Assembly: GCF_002871795.1 (NCBI RefSeq)
Contig: NZ_PNHL01000015.1
Coordinates: 1-60,298 of the forward strand
Length of the DNA: 60,298 nucleotides
Origin: Brachybacterium sp. UMB0905
GTDB lineage: Bacteria; Actinomycetota; Actinomycetes; Actinomycetales; Dermabacteraceae
Direction: 5' to 3'
Shown: positions 1-8,402 of the stretch, in pieces
Layout: each line of letters opens with the position of its first letter
How positions within the stretch are numbered: the first letter of the stretch is position 1
Notes under the pieces: model-generated
What the model saw: the letters and a program-made list of their open reading frames with translations, nothing else
What the model was told of the DNA's origin: nothing
Databases searched by the model: none
Program-made: the position numbers and the translations under genes

Positions 1-55
1 GACCAGGCCAAAACCGAAGAACACGCAGATCAAGCCCAAGCAGCTTGATCAACCG

Positions 56-1003
56 TCAACAACTTGCGGGCAAGCCCATGTGGGGTCGGTGGTGGTTGTA
101 GTGGTGCAACCAGCCATCGAGCTCACCGCGGCGCTCCGTCTCGGAGGTGTAGCAGCGGGCGTAAGCCCAGCCGTCGGCCAGGGTGCGGTGGAAGCGTTCG
201 ATCTTCCCGTTGGTCTGCGGCCGATACGGCCTGGTCCGCTTGTGCCGGATGCCCAGTTCGGCGCAGGTGTCGCGCCACAGGTGTGAGCGGTAGGCGCCGC
301 CGTTGTCGGACAGGACGCCCTCGACCGTGACACCGCGGGCGTTGAACCACTCGACAGCCCGGACCAGCACGGCGGTGGCGGTGAGGGCGGTTTCGTCGTC
401 GTGCACTTCGGCGTAGGCGACGCGGGAGTGGTCGTCGATGACGGTGTGGACATAGGCCTTGCCCATGAGCGGATCCCGGTACTTGTTGCGGGGCTTGTCG
501 GGTGTGGCGGCGCGGTTGCGCGCGCCTTGTTGCCGACCGACGTAGCGCCAGCCCCCGCCGTCGGGGATGTTGCCGAGCCTCTTCACGTCGACGTGCAGCA
601 TGGCGCCGGGGTAGTCGTGTTCGTAGCGGCGGACTGGCTCCCTGGTGGCGCGGTCGACGTGGGAGAGCCGGTTCAGGCGCGCGTCGGTCAGGATCCGGTG
701 GACCGTGGACCGAGCGATGCCGAGCCGGCAAGACAGCTGCACGGGTCCTTCGCGCAGACGCAGGCGAAGCTGAATACAGCGCCTGGTGGTCGTCTGGCTG
801 GTCTTGTTCGGGGACTGGTGCGGGCGTGAGGACCGGTCCTGCATGGACTGGCCGGCCCGGTAGCGGTCGGCCCAGCGTTTCACGGTCGGCCACGAGACTT
901 GGAAGCGGGCAGCAACCTCACTGACCGGCCAGCCCTCGTCTACGACCAGACGCGCGACGATCCGTCTGTGGCGCGGGGTCAATGCTGCATTCGCATGGGA
1001 CAT
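56..1003 (-). CDS. IS481-family transposase
   Basis: DDE-type transposase. The N-terminal half holds helix-turn-helix segments (GWPVSEVAARFQVSWPTVKRW near residues 25-45), followed by an rve integrase core with the acidic residues in LHVDVKRLG, VLSDNGGAYRS and NGKIERFHRTL. These motifs and the 315-residue length fit IS481. The C-terminus ends early at HMGLPASC; the same frame beyond the stop reads RLIKLLG, which resembles the usual IS481 ending, so the tail may be slightly truncated. Inverted repeats and target duplication could not be recognised, so the element's borders are unknown; its 3' end lies at or beyond the left edge. Confidence 0.9.
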   Translation of the reverse strand: MSHANAALTPRHRRIVARLVVDEGWPVSEVAARFQVSWPTVKRWADRYRAGQSMQDRSSRPHQSPNKTSQTTTRRCIQLRLRLREGPVQLSCRLGIARSTVHRILTDARLNRLSHVDRATREPVRRYEHDYPGAMLHVDVKRLGNIPDGGGWRYVGRQQGARNRAATPDKPRNKYRDPLMGKAYVHTVIDDHSRVAYAEVHDDETALTATAVLVRAVEWFNARGVTVEGVLSDNGGAYRSHLWRDTCAELGIRHKRTRPYRPQTNGKIERFHRTLADGWAYARCYTSETERRGELDGWLHHYNHHRPHMGLPASC

Positions 1004-1020
1004 GGTTTCTCCGAACGTCG

Positions 1021-1054
1021 CACTGGGGCCCGGCCATACGGCCGGGCCCCAGTG
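1021..1054 (-). terminator. Perfect 15-bp stem hairpin after the VOC gene
   Basis: Two perfect 15-nt arms enclose the loop atac. The hairpin begins about 20 nt past the VOC stop codon and just before the transposase start. No T-tract follows, so this is a GC-rich terminator-like structure, probably acting on the VOC transcript; it could instead belong to the IS end. Confidence 0.6.
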
Positions 1055-1074
1055 GTAGGCATGTGCGATCTGAA

Positions 1075-1524
1075 TCAGTGCGACTGAGGCGCACTGGCGG
1101 GCTGGCTCAGCCGAATCTGGTTGCCGAACGGGTCACGGATGGCCATGTCGACGCCGTAGGGCTGCTCTGCTGGCTCTTGGGTGATCTCTGCGCCTGCCGC
1201 CTTCAACCTCTCGAAATCGGCCTGGATGTCGTCGGTGTGAAGGATGATCCAGTGGGCACCTTTTTCCGTGATGTGAGTCACCGAGCGTGCAGTTTCTACA
1301 TCGATCGGAGGCGGTCCGGGCTTTTGGAGCATCAGTTCGCGCTCGGGGCGGCCCGGCAGGCACACGGTAAGCCAGCGCATCGGTCCTAGGTCCGCGTCTG
1401 TATGGACCTCGAACCCGAGCACGCGGGTGTAGTAGTCCAGCGCGACATCCTGATCGTTGACAAACAGGGGCGTGATGGCGATGTCAGTGATCATGTGGCT
1501 CACGCTAGGTGGCCGCGCTGGCAT
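1075..1524 (-). CDS. VOC-family (glyoxalase/bleomycin-resistance fold) protein
   Basis: A 149-residue single-domain VOC protein. The βαβββ pattern begins at MITDIAITPLFVNDQDVALD (residues 11-30), continues through YYTRVLGFEV and ends with the characteristic IRDPFGNQIRL. Such proteins bind a metal or small ligand, and the substrate cannot be read from sequence. A GGAGA Shine-Dalgarno sequence lies 6 nt before the chosen ATG, whereas the internal Met11 has none, so the longer start is preferred. The gene lies 15 nt downstream of an AraC-type regulator on the same strand. Such pairs are common in actinobacteria, and the VOC protein may act on or sequester the compound that the regulator responds to (inference). 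Confidence 0.85.
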   Translation of the reverse strand: MPARPPSVSHMITDIAITPLFVNDQDVALDYYTRVLGFEVHTDADLGPMRWLTVCLPGRPERELMLQKPGPPPIDVETARSVTHITEKGAHWIILHTDDIQADFERLKAAGAEITQEPAEQPYGVDMAIRDPFGNQIRLSQPASAPQSH

Positions 1525-1539
1525 CTGGCTTCTCCAAAA

Positions 1540-1959
1540 TCACTGCGCTTCCGTGGTGCCCCCGTGCAGGTTCACTTGCGTGGGACGGCCATTGGCCATG
1601 ATCCAACAGCCCGGCGCCAGCGGCAGTGGGCCGAGAGCGCGGTGTTGAAGTGGGGAATGTCCCATCAGCTTGGTGAAGGTTCGGGTGAAGGTGCCCAGCG
1701 ACTCGTACCCGACCTCGTGCGCAATGTCGGTGACCGATCGTGAAGTGGAGCGCAAGAGCGTGCCAGCGCGCTCGATGCGTCGGCGGTACAGGTACTGGTG
1801 CGGCGTCTCCCCGAAGGTGAGTTTGAACTGGCGCAGGAAGTGGCTTGGTGACAGATGTGCGATCGTGGCGAGCTCAGCGACGTCGAGGGGCTCGTTGAAG
1901 TGGCGGTCCATGACGTCACGCGTTCGCAGGAGCGTTCGCGTCCTCGACTCCGTCGCCAT
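1540..1959 (-). CDS. Short AraC-family transcriptional regulator
   Basis: A 139-residue protein consisting almost entirely of the AraC DNA-binding domain. The first helix-turn-helix is around LDVAELATIAHLSPSHFLRQ (residues 24-43). The second is around SVTDIAHEVGYESLGTFTRT and carries the conserved GYES..F.R.F signature. There is no N-terminal effector-binding domain. The start is fixed by a strong GGAGGTGA sequence 8 nt upstream of ATG; an in-frame extension upstream lacks support. The first gene of a two-gene unit with the VOC protein, divergent from the toxin-antitoxin pair, so the 174-nt spacer holds both promoters. Confidence 0.85.
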   Translation of the reverse strand: MATESRTRTLLRTRDVMDRHFNEPLDVAELATIAHLSPSHFLRQFKLTFGETPHQYLYRRRIERAGTLLRSTSRSVTDIAHEVGYESLGTFTRTFTKLMGHSPLQHRALGPLPLAPGCWIMANGRPTQVNLHGGTTEAQ

Positions 1960-2133
1960 GTAAGCAGTCACCTCCTTGTAGACCCGATCATGCCGTGTGC
2001 TCGCTGGCAAAGCCGCAACTTGGCGGCCCCTCCTGGCTTGAAACCCGAGCTGGGGCTCGATCAACGTCTCCGGTCAGTACATCTAACCGTCCACCGAACC
2101 CGTTGCTAGCATTGCTATCAGGAGGTGGTGCAG

Positions 2134-2403
2134 ATGGGCACGTTGACGATCCGCAACGTCGATGAACCGACGCATGATCTGCTGCGCGCTCGGGCAGCCC
2201 GGAACGGACGCTCCGTCGAGGCAGAGGTGCGCACGATCCTGTCCGACACCGTGAATGCTCCTCAGCAGAACCTGCTGCTCCAGCTGCATGAGCTGCTGCT
2301 CGAGGAACTTGGCACCGCGCCCGACAGCGGCCATCACGTCGACATCGCCGAACTCGAGATCCCGGAGCGCACGGAACTGCCCCGGGACCTGGCGTTGCCG
2401 TGA
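2134..2403 (+). CDS. FitA/VapB-type ribbon-helix-helix antitoxin
   Basis: An 89-residue antitoxin. The N-terminal ribbon-helix-helix is GTLTIRNVDEPTHDLLRARA, followed by RNGRSVEAEVRTIL, the classic FitA-like arrangement. The C-terminal acidic tail (VDIAELEIPERTELPRD) would wrap around the toxin. The start is set by ggaggt 7 nt before ATG. It overlaps the toxin gene by 4 nt (GTGA), implying translational coupling. Upstream, TTGCTA occurs twice 9 nt apart just before the ribosome-binding site and could be part of an autoregulatory operator (inference). Confidence 0.88.
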   Translation: MGTLTIRNVDEPTHDLLRARAARNGRSVEAEVRTILSDTVNAPQQNLLLQLHELLLEELGTAPDSGHHVDIAELEIPERTELPRDLALP

Positions 2404-2837
2404 TCATCGCCGACACGAACGTGGTCAGCGAGTTCATGCGGCCACGCCCCGATCCGGCCGTCCTTCACTGGGCGCGCTCGGTGGGGACGGACGAGCTGCA
2501 TATCAGTGTGATCACCGTGCAAGAGATCCAGTACGGCGTGGAGTCCTTGCCCGCCGGTCAGCGCCGAGCTCAACTCACGCGCGCTTGGGAACGGATGCTG
2601 GATCTCTTCGAGCGTCGCACGCTGGCCTTCGATAACGACTCTGCCCAGTACACGGCCCGGATTCTCGCGCAGGCCCGTTCGCAGGGTCGGCCGATGAGTG
2701 TGCTCGACGCCCAGATCGTCGGTACCTGTGTGGCGCATGGCGCAGCACTGGCCACGCGCAATACCCGGGACTTCACCGGCGTTGACGGCCTGCGGCTCAT
2801 CGACCCGTTCGCGACGCCGTCGGCTGGCGGCCGTTAG
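2400..2837 (+). CDS. FitB/VapC-type PIN-domain toxin
   Basis: A 145-residue PIN-domain ribonuclease. The acidic metal-binding residues are present: Asp5 in IIADTNVVSEF, Glu42 in VITVQEIQYGVE, Asp103 in MSVLDAQIVG, and Asp124 in TRNTRDF. PIN toxins of this class cleave RNA and are neutralised by the co-encoded antitoxin. The GTG start overlaps the antitoxin stop. The gene appears intact, in contrast to the second PIN toxin in this window. It converges on the ECF transport operon; a 15-bp near-identical repeat covers both facing stop codons. Confidence 0.9.
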   Translation: MIIADTNVVSEFMRPRPDPAVLHWARSVGTDELHISVITVQEIQYGVESLPAGQRRAQLTRAWERMLDLFERRTLAFDNDSAQYTARILAQARSQGRPMSVLDAQIVGTCVAHGAALATRNTRDFTGVDGLRLIDPFATPSAGGR

Positions 2838-2869
2838 CCCAGCACAGCGGCACAGCCGTCAGCCCAGCA
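2830..2869. repeat. 15-bp repeat covering two convergent stop codons
   Basis: Two copies of gccgtyagcccagca (2830-2844 and 2855-2869; one mismatch) lie 25 nt apart. The first contains the TAG of the PIN toxin and the second contains the TGA of the opposing ecfT gene. Confidence 0.6.
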
Positions 2870-3677
2870 TCACCCCCGGCACTGCGAACGCGCCCACCAC
2901 GGCTGCGAGCGTCACGCCCACGACGAGCAGGTCCAGACCCCGCACCTGCAGGTACGCCAGCCGCAGCTCGCGTCCGCGGGGATCACTCGCCCCGTAGGTG
3001 AAGCCGCGGGTCTCGAGCGCTTCCACGGTGGTGCGCACGTTCTTGGCGGTGTTCAGCATGATCGGGTAGAACGCGGTGACGGCGAGGACGCACCACTGCA
3101 GCACCACCCGCCAGCCGAACAGTCCGGGCTTGTCCACCGGGGCGTGCCGCAGCCGCTGCCCCTCGAACACGGTCACGTACTCGTCCACGAGGATCGGCAG
3201 CATCCGGTAGCCGTAGGAGACACCGAAGGCCAGCAGGTCGGGGGCGCGGAACCACAGCAGGGCATCGGAGAGCTTCTCCGGGTCCAGGGACACGAACGCT
3301 GCCATCGATGCCATGGACACCGCGCCGAGCTTGAGGTTCAGCTCTGCGAGCGCCCACAGGGTCTCGAGGTTCCCGCCGAAGAACAGCGCGGCGATGAACA
3401 GGCCGACGATGTTGCTGAGCAGCCCGAACAGGAACAGCCCCAGCACGAGCGGTCCCACGCGCGCGAGGATCACCGCGAGCACGCCGATGCCGAACAGGCC
3501 CGCGAGCACCATCGGGTCGTGTGTGAGCCACGGGGCGATAGCCATGACCAGGTACCAGGCGAGCACCATGCGCGGGTCCATGCGGGCGAACAGGCCGCCG
3601 CGCGTGGAGTAGGCGGTGCGCAGCAGCTCCAGCCGCACCCAGTCCACGCTGAGCACGTCGCGGGTCTTGCGGGCCAT
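2859..3677 (-). CDS. ecfT: ECF transporter transmembrane coupling protein EcfT
   Basis: A 272-residue integral membrane protein with several hydrophobic segments (AWYLVMAIAPWL, VLAGLFGIGVLAVILA, LVLGLFLFGLLSNIVGLFI and others). The conserved ALETRGFTYG segment near residue 232 matches the x-RG coupling motif that docks onto the ATPases. In ECF importers EcfT links the two ATPase domains to the S component. The ATG overlaps the stop of the ATPase gene by one base (TGATG) and follows a gaggaa ribosome-binding site, so translation is coupled. The last gene of the S-A-T operon. Confidence 0.85.
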   Translation of the reverse strand: MARKTRDVLSVDWVRLELLRTAYSTRGGLFARMDPRMVLAWYLVMAIAPWLTHDPMVLAGLFGIGVLAVILARVGPLVLGLFLFGLLSNIVGLFIAALFFGGNLETLWALAELNLKLGAVSMASMAAFVSLDPEKLSDALLWFRAPDLLAFGVSYGYRMLPILVDEYVTVFEGQRLRHAPVDKPGLFGWRVVLQWCVLAVTAFYPIMLNTAKNVRTTVEALETRGFTYGASDPRGRELRLAYLQVRGLDLLVVGVTLAAVVGAFAVPGVMLG

Positions 3678-5470
3678 CAGCGTTCCTCCCCCAGTGTCTC
3701 GGGCGGCAGCCACGCCATGAGCTCCGCAGCGGTCAACGGCAGGGGCTCCAGCCCCAGGTCGAGGGCCACGCGTGCGGCCTGCGGTGGGATGAGCCGGGCC
3801 TGCCCGGTGGTCTCGGAGCGGGTGAACAGCTCGCGCGGGGTGGTGTCGGCGAGCACTCGCCCCTGATCCAGGACGATGACGCGGCTGGCCCAGGTGGCCA
3901 CAAGCTCCATGTCGTGCGTGGCGACGAGGGCGCAGCGCACGGTGTCGGAGAGGGCCTCGAGCATCGCGGTGACATCGCCGCGGGAGCGGATGTCCAGGCT
4001 GGAGGTCGGTTCGTCCAGCAGCAGGAGGCTGGGCCGCATGGCCAGGCCGATGCCGAGGGTGGCGCGGCGCTGCTGCCCGCCGGAGAGGGTGCGCCCATCG
4101 CGCTCGGCGAGCTTAGTGAGGCCCACGTCGGCGATGATCCGTTCGACGATCTGCTCGGCGTCGGGCACCTGGCGGCCGCGGGGGAACAGGGCGATGTCCT
4201 CGCGCACGCTGTCCTTGAGGAACATCTGCTGGGGGTGCTGGTACAGGTAGGAGACGTGGTCGGCCATCCGCGCGGCGGAGCGGGAGCGGGTGTCGATGCC
4301 GCTGACGGTGACGGTGCCCTGGCGAGGGACGATGAGGCCGGTCAGCAGTTTCATGAGGGTGGTCTTGCCGGCCCCGTTGGTGCCGACCAGCGCGATTCGC
4401 TCCCCCGCATGCAGCTTCAGGGAGAGGTCATCGAGGACGGTGGAGAGCTCGCCGCCGACGGACCGGTATCCGTGGGTGACGCCCTCGACCGCGGCGACGA
4501 CCTCCGTGCTCGGGGCAAGCTCGGCGGGGCGCTGCTCCCCGTCGGCCCCCTTCATCTCACCCCGCGGTGCGGTCCGCACATGCTTTCGCAGAGCCCCGAC
4601 GGCGCCGGCGACGTCCAGGGCCACGGGGTCCGCGCCGACGGCGGCGCTCAGCGCCACCACATCGGGGGCGGGGATGCCGTGGGCGGCAAGGTCGGCGTGG
4701 CGGTTCATGGCCTCTTGGACGGGCAGGTGCCACACGGGCGCCCCGTCGGCCATGAGCACGACGGTTCTCGCGAACTCGGCGATGAATTCGGCGTGGTGCT
4801 CGATCGTGATCACGGTGATGCCGTGGCGTTCGTTGAGGTCACGCAGGCGCAGGTAGATCTCGCGGGCGCGGGCGGGGTCGAGCTCCGCGACGGGTTCGTC
4901 GACGACGATCACCTCGGGCCGCAGGGCGAGGACAGCGGCGAGGGCCACCAGGTGGGCCTGCCCGCCGGAGAGCTGCCACACGAACTTCTCGCGCAGATGG
5001 GAGATGCCGAGCTGGGCGAGGGCCTCCTCGGTGCGTTCGCGGTAGTCGGCGTGCCCGAAGTTCAGGGGCCCGAAGGCGACCTCATCGCGCACAGTGGGAC
5101 GCACCAGCTGGTTCTGGAAGTCCTGGTAGACGTAGCCGACGTGGCTGGACAGCTCGGCGACGGAGGATTCCCAGGTGTCCACACCGTCCACGTGGACGCT
5201 GCCGGCGAAGTCGCCGTTCCAATAGTGGGGCACCAGGCCGTTGAAGGTCTTGCACAGGGTGGTTTTGGCGGAACCGTTGCCGCCGACCACCGCCACGAAG
5301 TCACCGCGCTCGATGGTGAGGTCCACATTGCGCAGGGTGTCGCGGTCGGTGCCGGGATAGCGGAAGGACAGGTCCTTCACGACGATCGCGGGCGGACGCG
5401 GCGCCTCGGGAGCGGGCTGGGCATCGGGCGTGGTCATGGTCGTGGCGGCGGCCGGGGCAGCGGTGTACAC
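3677..5470 (-). CDS. Fused double ABC ATPase of an ECF transporter
   Basis: A 597-residue protein with two complete ABC ATPase domains, equivalent to an EcfA-EcfA' pair on one chain. Domain 1 has Walker A GGNGSAKTT (residues 63-71), signature LSGGQAHLVALA and Walker B VIVVDEPVAELD. Domain 2 has GTNGAGKTT, LSGGQQRRATLG and LLLLDEPTSSLD. The first Walker A replaces the usual third Gly by Ala (SAKTT), so the two sites may not be equivalent. A 25-residue Ala/Pro-rich leader precedes domain 1. The GTG start has AGGAG 5 nt upstream. It lies 25 nt after the S-component gene and overlaps ecfT. The transported vitamin, metal or other compound is not deducible. Confidence 0.88.
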   Translation of the reverse strand: MYTAAPAAATTMTTPDAQPAPEAPRPPAIVVKDLSFRYPGTDRDTLRNVDLTIERGDFVAVVGGNGSAKTTLCKTFNGLVPHYWNGDFAGSVHVDGVDTWESSVAELSSHVGYVYQDFQNQLVRPTVRDEVAFGPLNFGHADYRERTEEALAQLGISHLREKFVWQLSGGQAHLVALAAVLALRPEVIVVDEPVAELDPARAREIYLRLRDLNERHGITVITIEHHAEFIAEFARTVVLMADGAPVWHLPVQEAMNRHADLAAHGIPAPDVVALSAAVGADPVALDVAGAVGALRKHVRTAPRGEMKGADGEQRPAELAPSTEVVAAVEGVTHGYRSVGGELSTVLDDLSLKLHAGERIALVGTNGAGKTTLMKLLTGLIVPRQGTVTVSGIDTRSRSAARMADHVSYLYQHPQQMFLKDSVREDIALFPRGRQVPDAEQIVERIIADVGLTKLAERDGRTLSGGQQRRATLGIGLAMRPSLLLLDEPTSSLDIRSRGDVTAMLEALSDTVRCALVATHDMELVATWASRVIVLDQGRVLADTTPRELFTRSETTGQARLIPPQAARVALDLGLEPLPLTAAELMAWLPPETLGEER

Positions 5471-5495
5471 GGGGGCTCCTGGCGGGGTCAGCGCC

Positions 5496-6434
5496 TCAGC
5501 GCTGGTCCTGGGTGTCGGCGGCGGTGCGGGAGAGGCGGAACAGCAGGATCGCCACGATCAGCACCACGGCGATGGCCGCCACGGACACGAGGATGAACCA
5601 GTTGCCGAACTGGTCCAGGAAGTCCGGCTCCCAGGCCCCGGCCGAGAGGTCGAATGCCTCCAGGAACGCGAAGCCGAAGGACGCGATGGACAGCAGCACC
5701 GCGAAGCCGACGAACATCGCGGTCTTAGGGGCTTCGCCGGGGATCGGCTCACCGGGGACGCGCGGGCGCATGCCCATGAGCGGCTCGATCTTGCCGTGCA
5801 GGGCGGGGATCAGCCACAGGGCGGGGATGGCGCCCAGCAGGATCCCGGACATGATGACGTCCACCCCGAGCCCCAGGGCCTCCAGGGCGAGGACGGATTC
5901 GGGCAGACCCTCGACGTACTCGGCCTCCTCCACGCCGATCCACACCTTGGCGAGGTCCACAACGGCGGAGAGGATCTTGTCCACGAGCACGAGCACCACG
6001 GCGCCCACGAAGATCTGACCCTTCGAGCGCGGGTTGCGGATCAGGGAGCCGGCGATGTAGATCGCCAGGAACATCTGCAGGAAGCCTTCGATCTCGGCGA
6101 GACCGGAGAAGTCGCCCATGAGCAGGTCGGTGAACACGATCTCGCCGAGCGGTGCGCCGAGAGCGGCCCAGAACGGGGAGAACAGGGCGGCGATCGTCAG
6201 GGGCACGAACACCAGGTAGGAGACGGAGACGTCGACGGGGCCGATGGACAGGTCGGGGATGATCTCCAGGATGATGTTCGACAGCCCGAACAGGGACATC
6301 GACAGCACGAAGATCATGAGCTTCTGCGAGGTGGACAGCTCCACGCTGCGCACGCCGTCGACGGCGCCGCGCAGGGTGCCGCGGCGCTCATCGCGCGGGG
6401 TTTCGGGGGTGGCCTGGGGTGTCTGGGTGGTCAT
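5496..6434 (-). CDS. Putative ECF transporter S component (membrane)
   Basis: A 312-residue polytopic membrane protein. After a charged N-terminal tail of about 35 residues come hydrophobic segments such as KLMIFVLSMSLFGLSNIIL, VSVSYLVFVPLTIAALFSPF, FVGAVVLVLVDKIL and VDVIMSGILLGAIPALWLIP. The last two are FVGFAVLLSIASFGFAF and WFILVSVAAIAVVLIVAILL. It is longer than most S components (about 180-220 residues). Assignment rests mainly on its position as the first gene before the fused ATPase and EcfT. The ATG is chosen because GGAAGGA lies 6 nt upstream. Substrate unknown; no riboswitch was recognised upstream. Confidence 0.7.
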   Translation of the reverse strand: MTTQTPQATPETPRDERRGTLRGAVDGVRSVELSTSQKLMIFVLSMSLFGLSNIILEIIPDLSIGPVDVSVSYLVFVPLTIAALFSPFWAALGAPLGEIVFTDLLMGDFSGLAEIEGFLQMFLAIYIAGSLIRNPRSKGQIFVGAVVLVLVDKILSAVVDLAKVWIGVEEAEYVEGLPESVLALEALGLGVDVIMSGILLGAIPALWLIPALHGKIEPLMGMRPRVPGEPIPGEAPKTAMFVGFAVLLSIASFGFAFLEAFDLSAGAWEPDFLDQFGNWFILVSVAAIAVVLIVAILLFRLSRTAADTQDQR

Positions 6435-6502
6435 GGCGGGTCCTTCCGGGTCCGAAGGGGATGCGAGGTCGGGCAAGATGGGTGGTGTCGGGGTCGGGTG
6501 GT

Positions 6503-6534
6503 GTCGGGGTCAGCGGGCGTCGGGGTCAGCGGGC
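6503..6534. repeat. 16-bp tandem duplication over a stop codon
   Basis: Two perfect copies of gtcggggtcagcgggc lie head to tail. The second includes the TGA stop (minus strand) of the double-HAD gene; the first carries the same triplet just downstream. Confidence 0.7.
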
Positions 6535-8286
6535 GTCGGGAACTGGGATGTCGAGGCGGGCGGCGAGCAGGTCGATGACCTCGTCGGGGCGGTCCAGGAT
6601 GTGGTCGGCGTGCCCAGCGGCGAGGGCAGCGTCGAGCGCGTCGTCGCTGTCTTTCCCGCCGCGCAGCAGGCAGATGGTGCCGATGCCGGCCTCGCGAGCG
6701 CCGCGACCGTCGTTCAGCGCCTTGTCGCCGACGTAGAGGACGTCGGCGCGGTCGGTCTCGAGACCGGCAAGGGCGGCCTCGAAGATCTCTCCGCCGGGTT
6801 TGCGCACGCCGATCTCGTCGGAGTAGGCGGCGGGTCCGATGAGGTCGGCGATGCCGTAGCGCTCGAGGGTGGCGCGTACGCCGCGGCCGGAGATGGTGTT
6901 GGAGACGATGCCGACGACGATGCCGTGCTCATGCGCCCAGCGGATCAGCTCGAGCGCTCCCGCGCGTGGGCGGGGATGGTTCTTGATCCGGTGCAGCAGG
7001 TGGGAGAGCTCGGGGGCTTCGAGGCGCAGGGCGGCGCGGAGGGGGTCGGGCAGTCTGGCGCCGATGAGATCGCCCCACAGGGTCGCGGGGGCGATCTCGC
7101 GGTGGCGGCGGCCGGGCTCGGCGTCGGCGTCGCGGCTGCGTTTGACGGCGCGGAACAGCTCCCAGCCCTCACGCATGGCCTGCTCGGCGGTGTCCTGGCC
7201 GATCGGGTGGCCGATGGCGCGCGAGATCTCCACGATCCGCGCGCCGATCACGCGGTCGCGCTCGGGGTTGGGGGTGGAGGTGGTGATCACGCCGCCGTGA
7301 TCCAGCAGCAGGGCGGGGTGGCGCGGTGCGCTGCCGCGGGCCGAGGCCGACAGGTTAGCTGCGGTCTGGGCCGTCTCCCCCGGTGCGGCTCCGCCTGCCG
7401 TCTGCGGGGCGCTGGACCCGTCGGCCTGGTCGAGAGCTGCGCGCAGGTGGTCGAGCAGCCCCTCGGGGGTCTCGAGCACCAGGTCGGGGCGGTCGGTGAT
7501 GGGGAAGGGCGGGGTATCGGTGCGGCGGTCACGGGTGATGATCACAGCGCCCACATCGGCCCGGCGACCGGCCACGACGTCGCGGTCCAGCGTGTCCCCC
7601 ACATACCAGGCCTCTTCGGGCCGCACCCCGAGGGCGCCGGTGGCCAGGCGGATCATGTCCGGGTGGGGTTTACGGATCCCCACCTCGTCGGAATAGATCT
7701 GCACGCCGAAATACTCAGCCAAGCCCGCGTCGGCGAGGATGCGGCGGTGGGCGCGGCCGGAGTGGGCGTTGGAGACGATCGCGCAGGGGATGCCGTGCTC
7801 ACGGGCGGTGGCCAGCAGCTCGGGCACACCGGGGCGCACGTGATGGTCGGCCACCAGGATCGCCATCTCGGCGAGGATCGCCTGGGCATCCAGGGCGAGG
7901 GCGGCGCGGGCCGGGGCGGGCAGGTCGCTGAGCAGGAAGTCGGTGAGGATCTCGGCGGAGGCGAGCTCACGCGGGGCCAGACGGCGCGAGGCAGCGTTCT
8001 TCCACAGCGACAGGGCGGCGCGGCCCGTGCGCAGGGAGGATTCGACGAGCGCGGGATCGAGCGCGAGCCCGGCGGCGCGGGCCCGTCGGACCAGGGACTG
8101 GGTGAGCTCCCGCGCCCAGCTGATGCGCTTGGCGGTGGTGACCACGACGCCGCCGAAATCCAGCAGCAGCGCACGCGGCGCAGGGAGCACCGGGCCCGCC
8201 CCCGCCGCCGTGGGCTCCACGGACAGCGGAGTGCGGGCGAGCTCGAGGGGGTGCTCGGGCTGCGGGCTGCGGGGTGCAGTGGTCAC
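6526..8286 (-). CDS. Tandem double HAD-family hydrolase
   Basis: A single chain of about 586 residues containing two HAD-IA phosphohydrolase-like domains. Each half has motif I (LLLDFGGVV; LLLDHGGVI), a motif II Ser/Asn (IVSNAHSGR; IVSNTISGR), a motif III Lys (GIRKPHPD; GVRKPGGE) and acidic motif IV (WYVGDTLDRD; LYVGDKALND). In both halves the second Asp of the usual DxD is replaced by Gly, as in sEH-like HADs, so phosphatase activity is not assured. A 40-residue Ala/Gly-rich linker joins the halves. The GTG preceded by GGAG is used as start; GTG codons up to 48 nt upstream are possible. Located 91 nt before the ECF operon, same strand, and divergent from a LacI gene. Confidence 0.82.
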   Translation of the reverse strand: MTTAPRSPQPEHPLELARTPLSVEPTAAGAGPVLPAPRALLLDFGGVVVTTAKRISWARELTQSLVRRARAAGLALDPALVESSLRTGRAALSLWKNAASRRLAPRELASAEILTDFLLSDLPAPARAALALDAQAILAEMAILVADHHVRPGVPELLATAREHGIPCAIVSNAHSGRAHRRILADAGLAEYFGVQIYSDEVGIRKPHPDMIRLATGALGVRPEEAWYVGDTLDRDVVAGRRADVGAVIITRDRRTDTPPFPITDRPDLVLETPEGLLDHLRAALDQADGSSAPQTAGGAAPGETAQTAANLSASARGSAPRHPALLLDHGGVITTSTPNPERDRVIGARIVEISRAIGHPIGQDTAEQAMREGWELFRAVKRSRDADAEPGRRHREIAPATLWGDLIGARLPDPLRAALRLEAPELSHLLHRIKNHPRPRAGALELIRWAHEHGIVVGIVSNTISGRGVRATLERYGIADLIGPAAYSDEIGVRKPGGEIFEAALAGLETDRADVLYVGDKALNDGRGAREAGIGTICLLRGGKDSDDALDAALAAGHADHILDRPDEVIDLLAARLDIPVPDAR

Positions 8287-8353
8287 GGCGCTCCATCCGG
8301 TCTTGGGGCCCGCGGTCCGGGCCGTCACGGCCACGCTAGGGAGCCCATGACGA

Positions 8354-8389
8354 GGCGTGATGAACGACGGGTGAACCCGTCATCACGCC
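8354..8389. promoter_or_regulatory. Bulged inverted repeat in the HAD/LacI divergent spacer
   Basis: Right arm acccgtcatcacgcc is matched perfectly by the left arm except for a 4-nt bulge (aacg), with only two bases (ga) between the arms. It sits between two divergent genes, so an operator or cruciform-type element is more likely than a terminator; function is inferred. Confidence 0.45.
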
Positions 8390-8402
8390 TTGGCCGCTTT
8401 TA

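Noticed and set aside
3914..5596. Long open frame on the plus strand opposite the ECF ATPase
   Set aside because: Low-complexity Gly/Val/Asp-rich translation typical of antisense frames in GC-rich genes; the minus-strand ATPase has all family motifs.
6435..6525. Vitamin riboswitch before the ECF S-component gene
   Set aside because: The 91-nt spacer is repetitive and shows none of the conserved cores of cobalamin, TPP, FMN or other known riboswitches that I could recognise.
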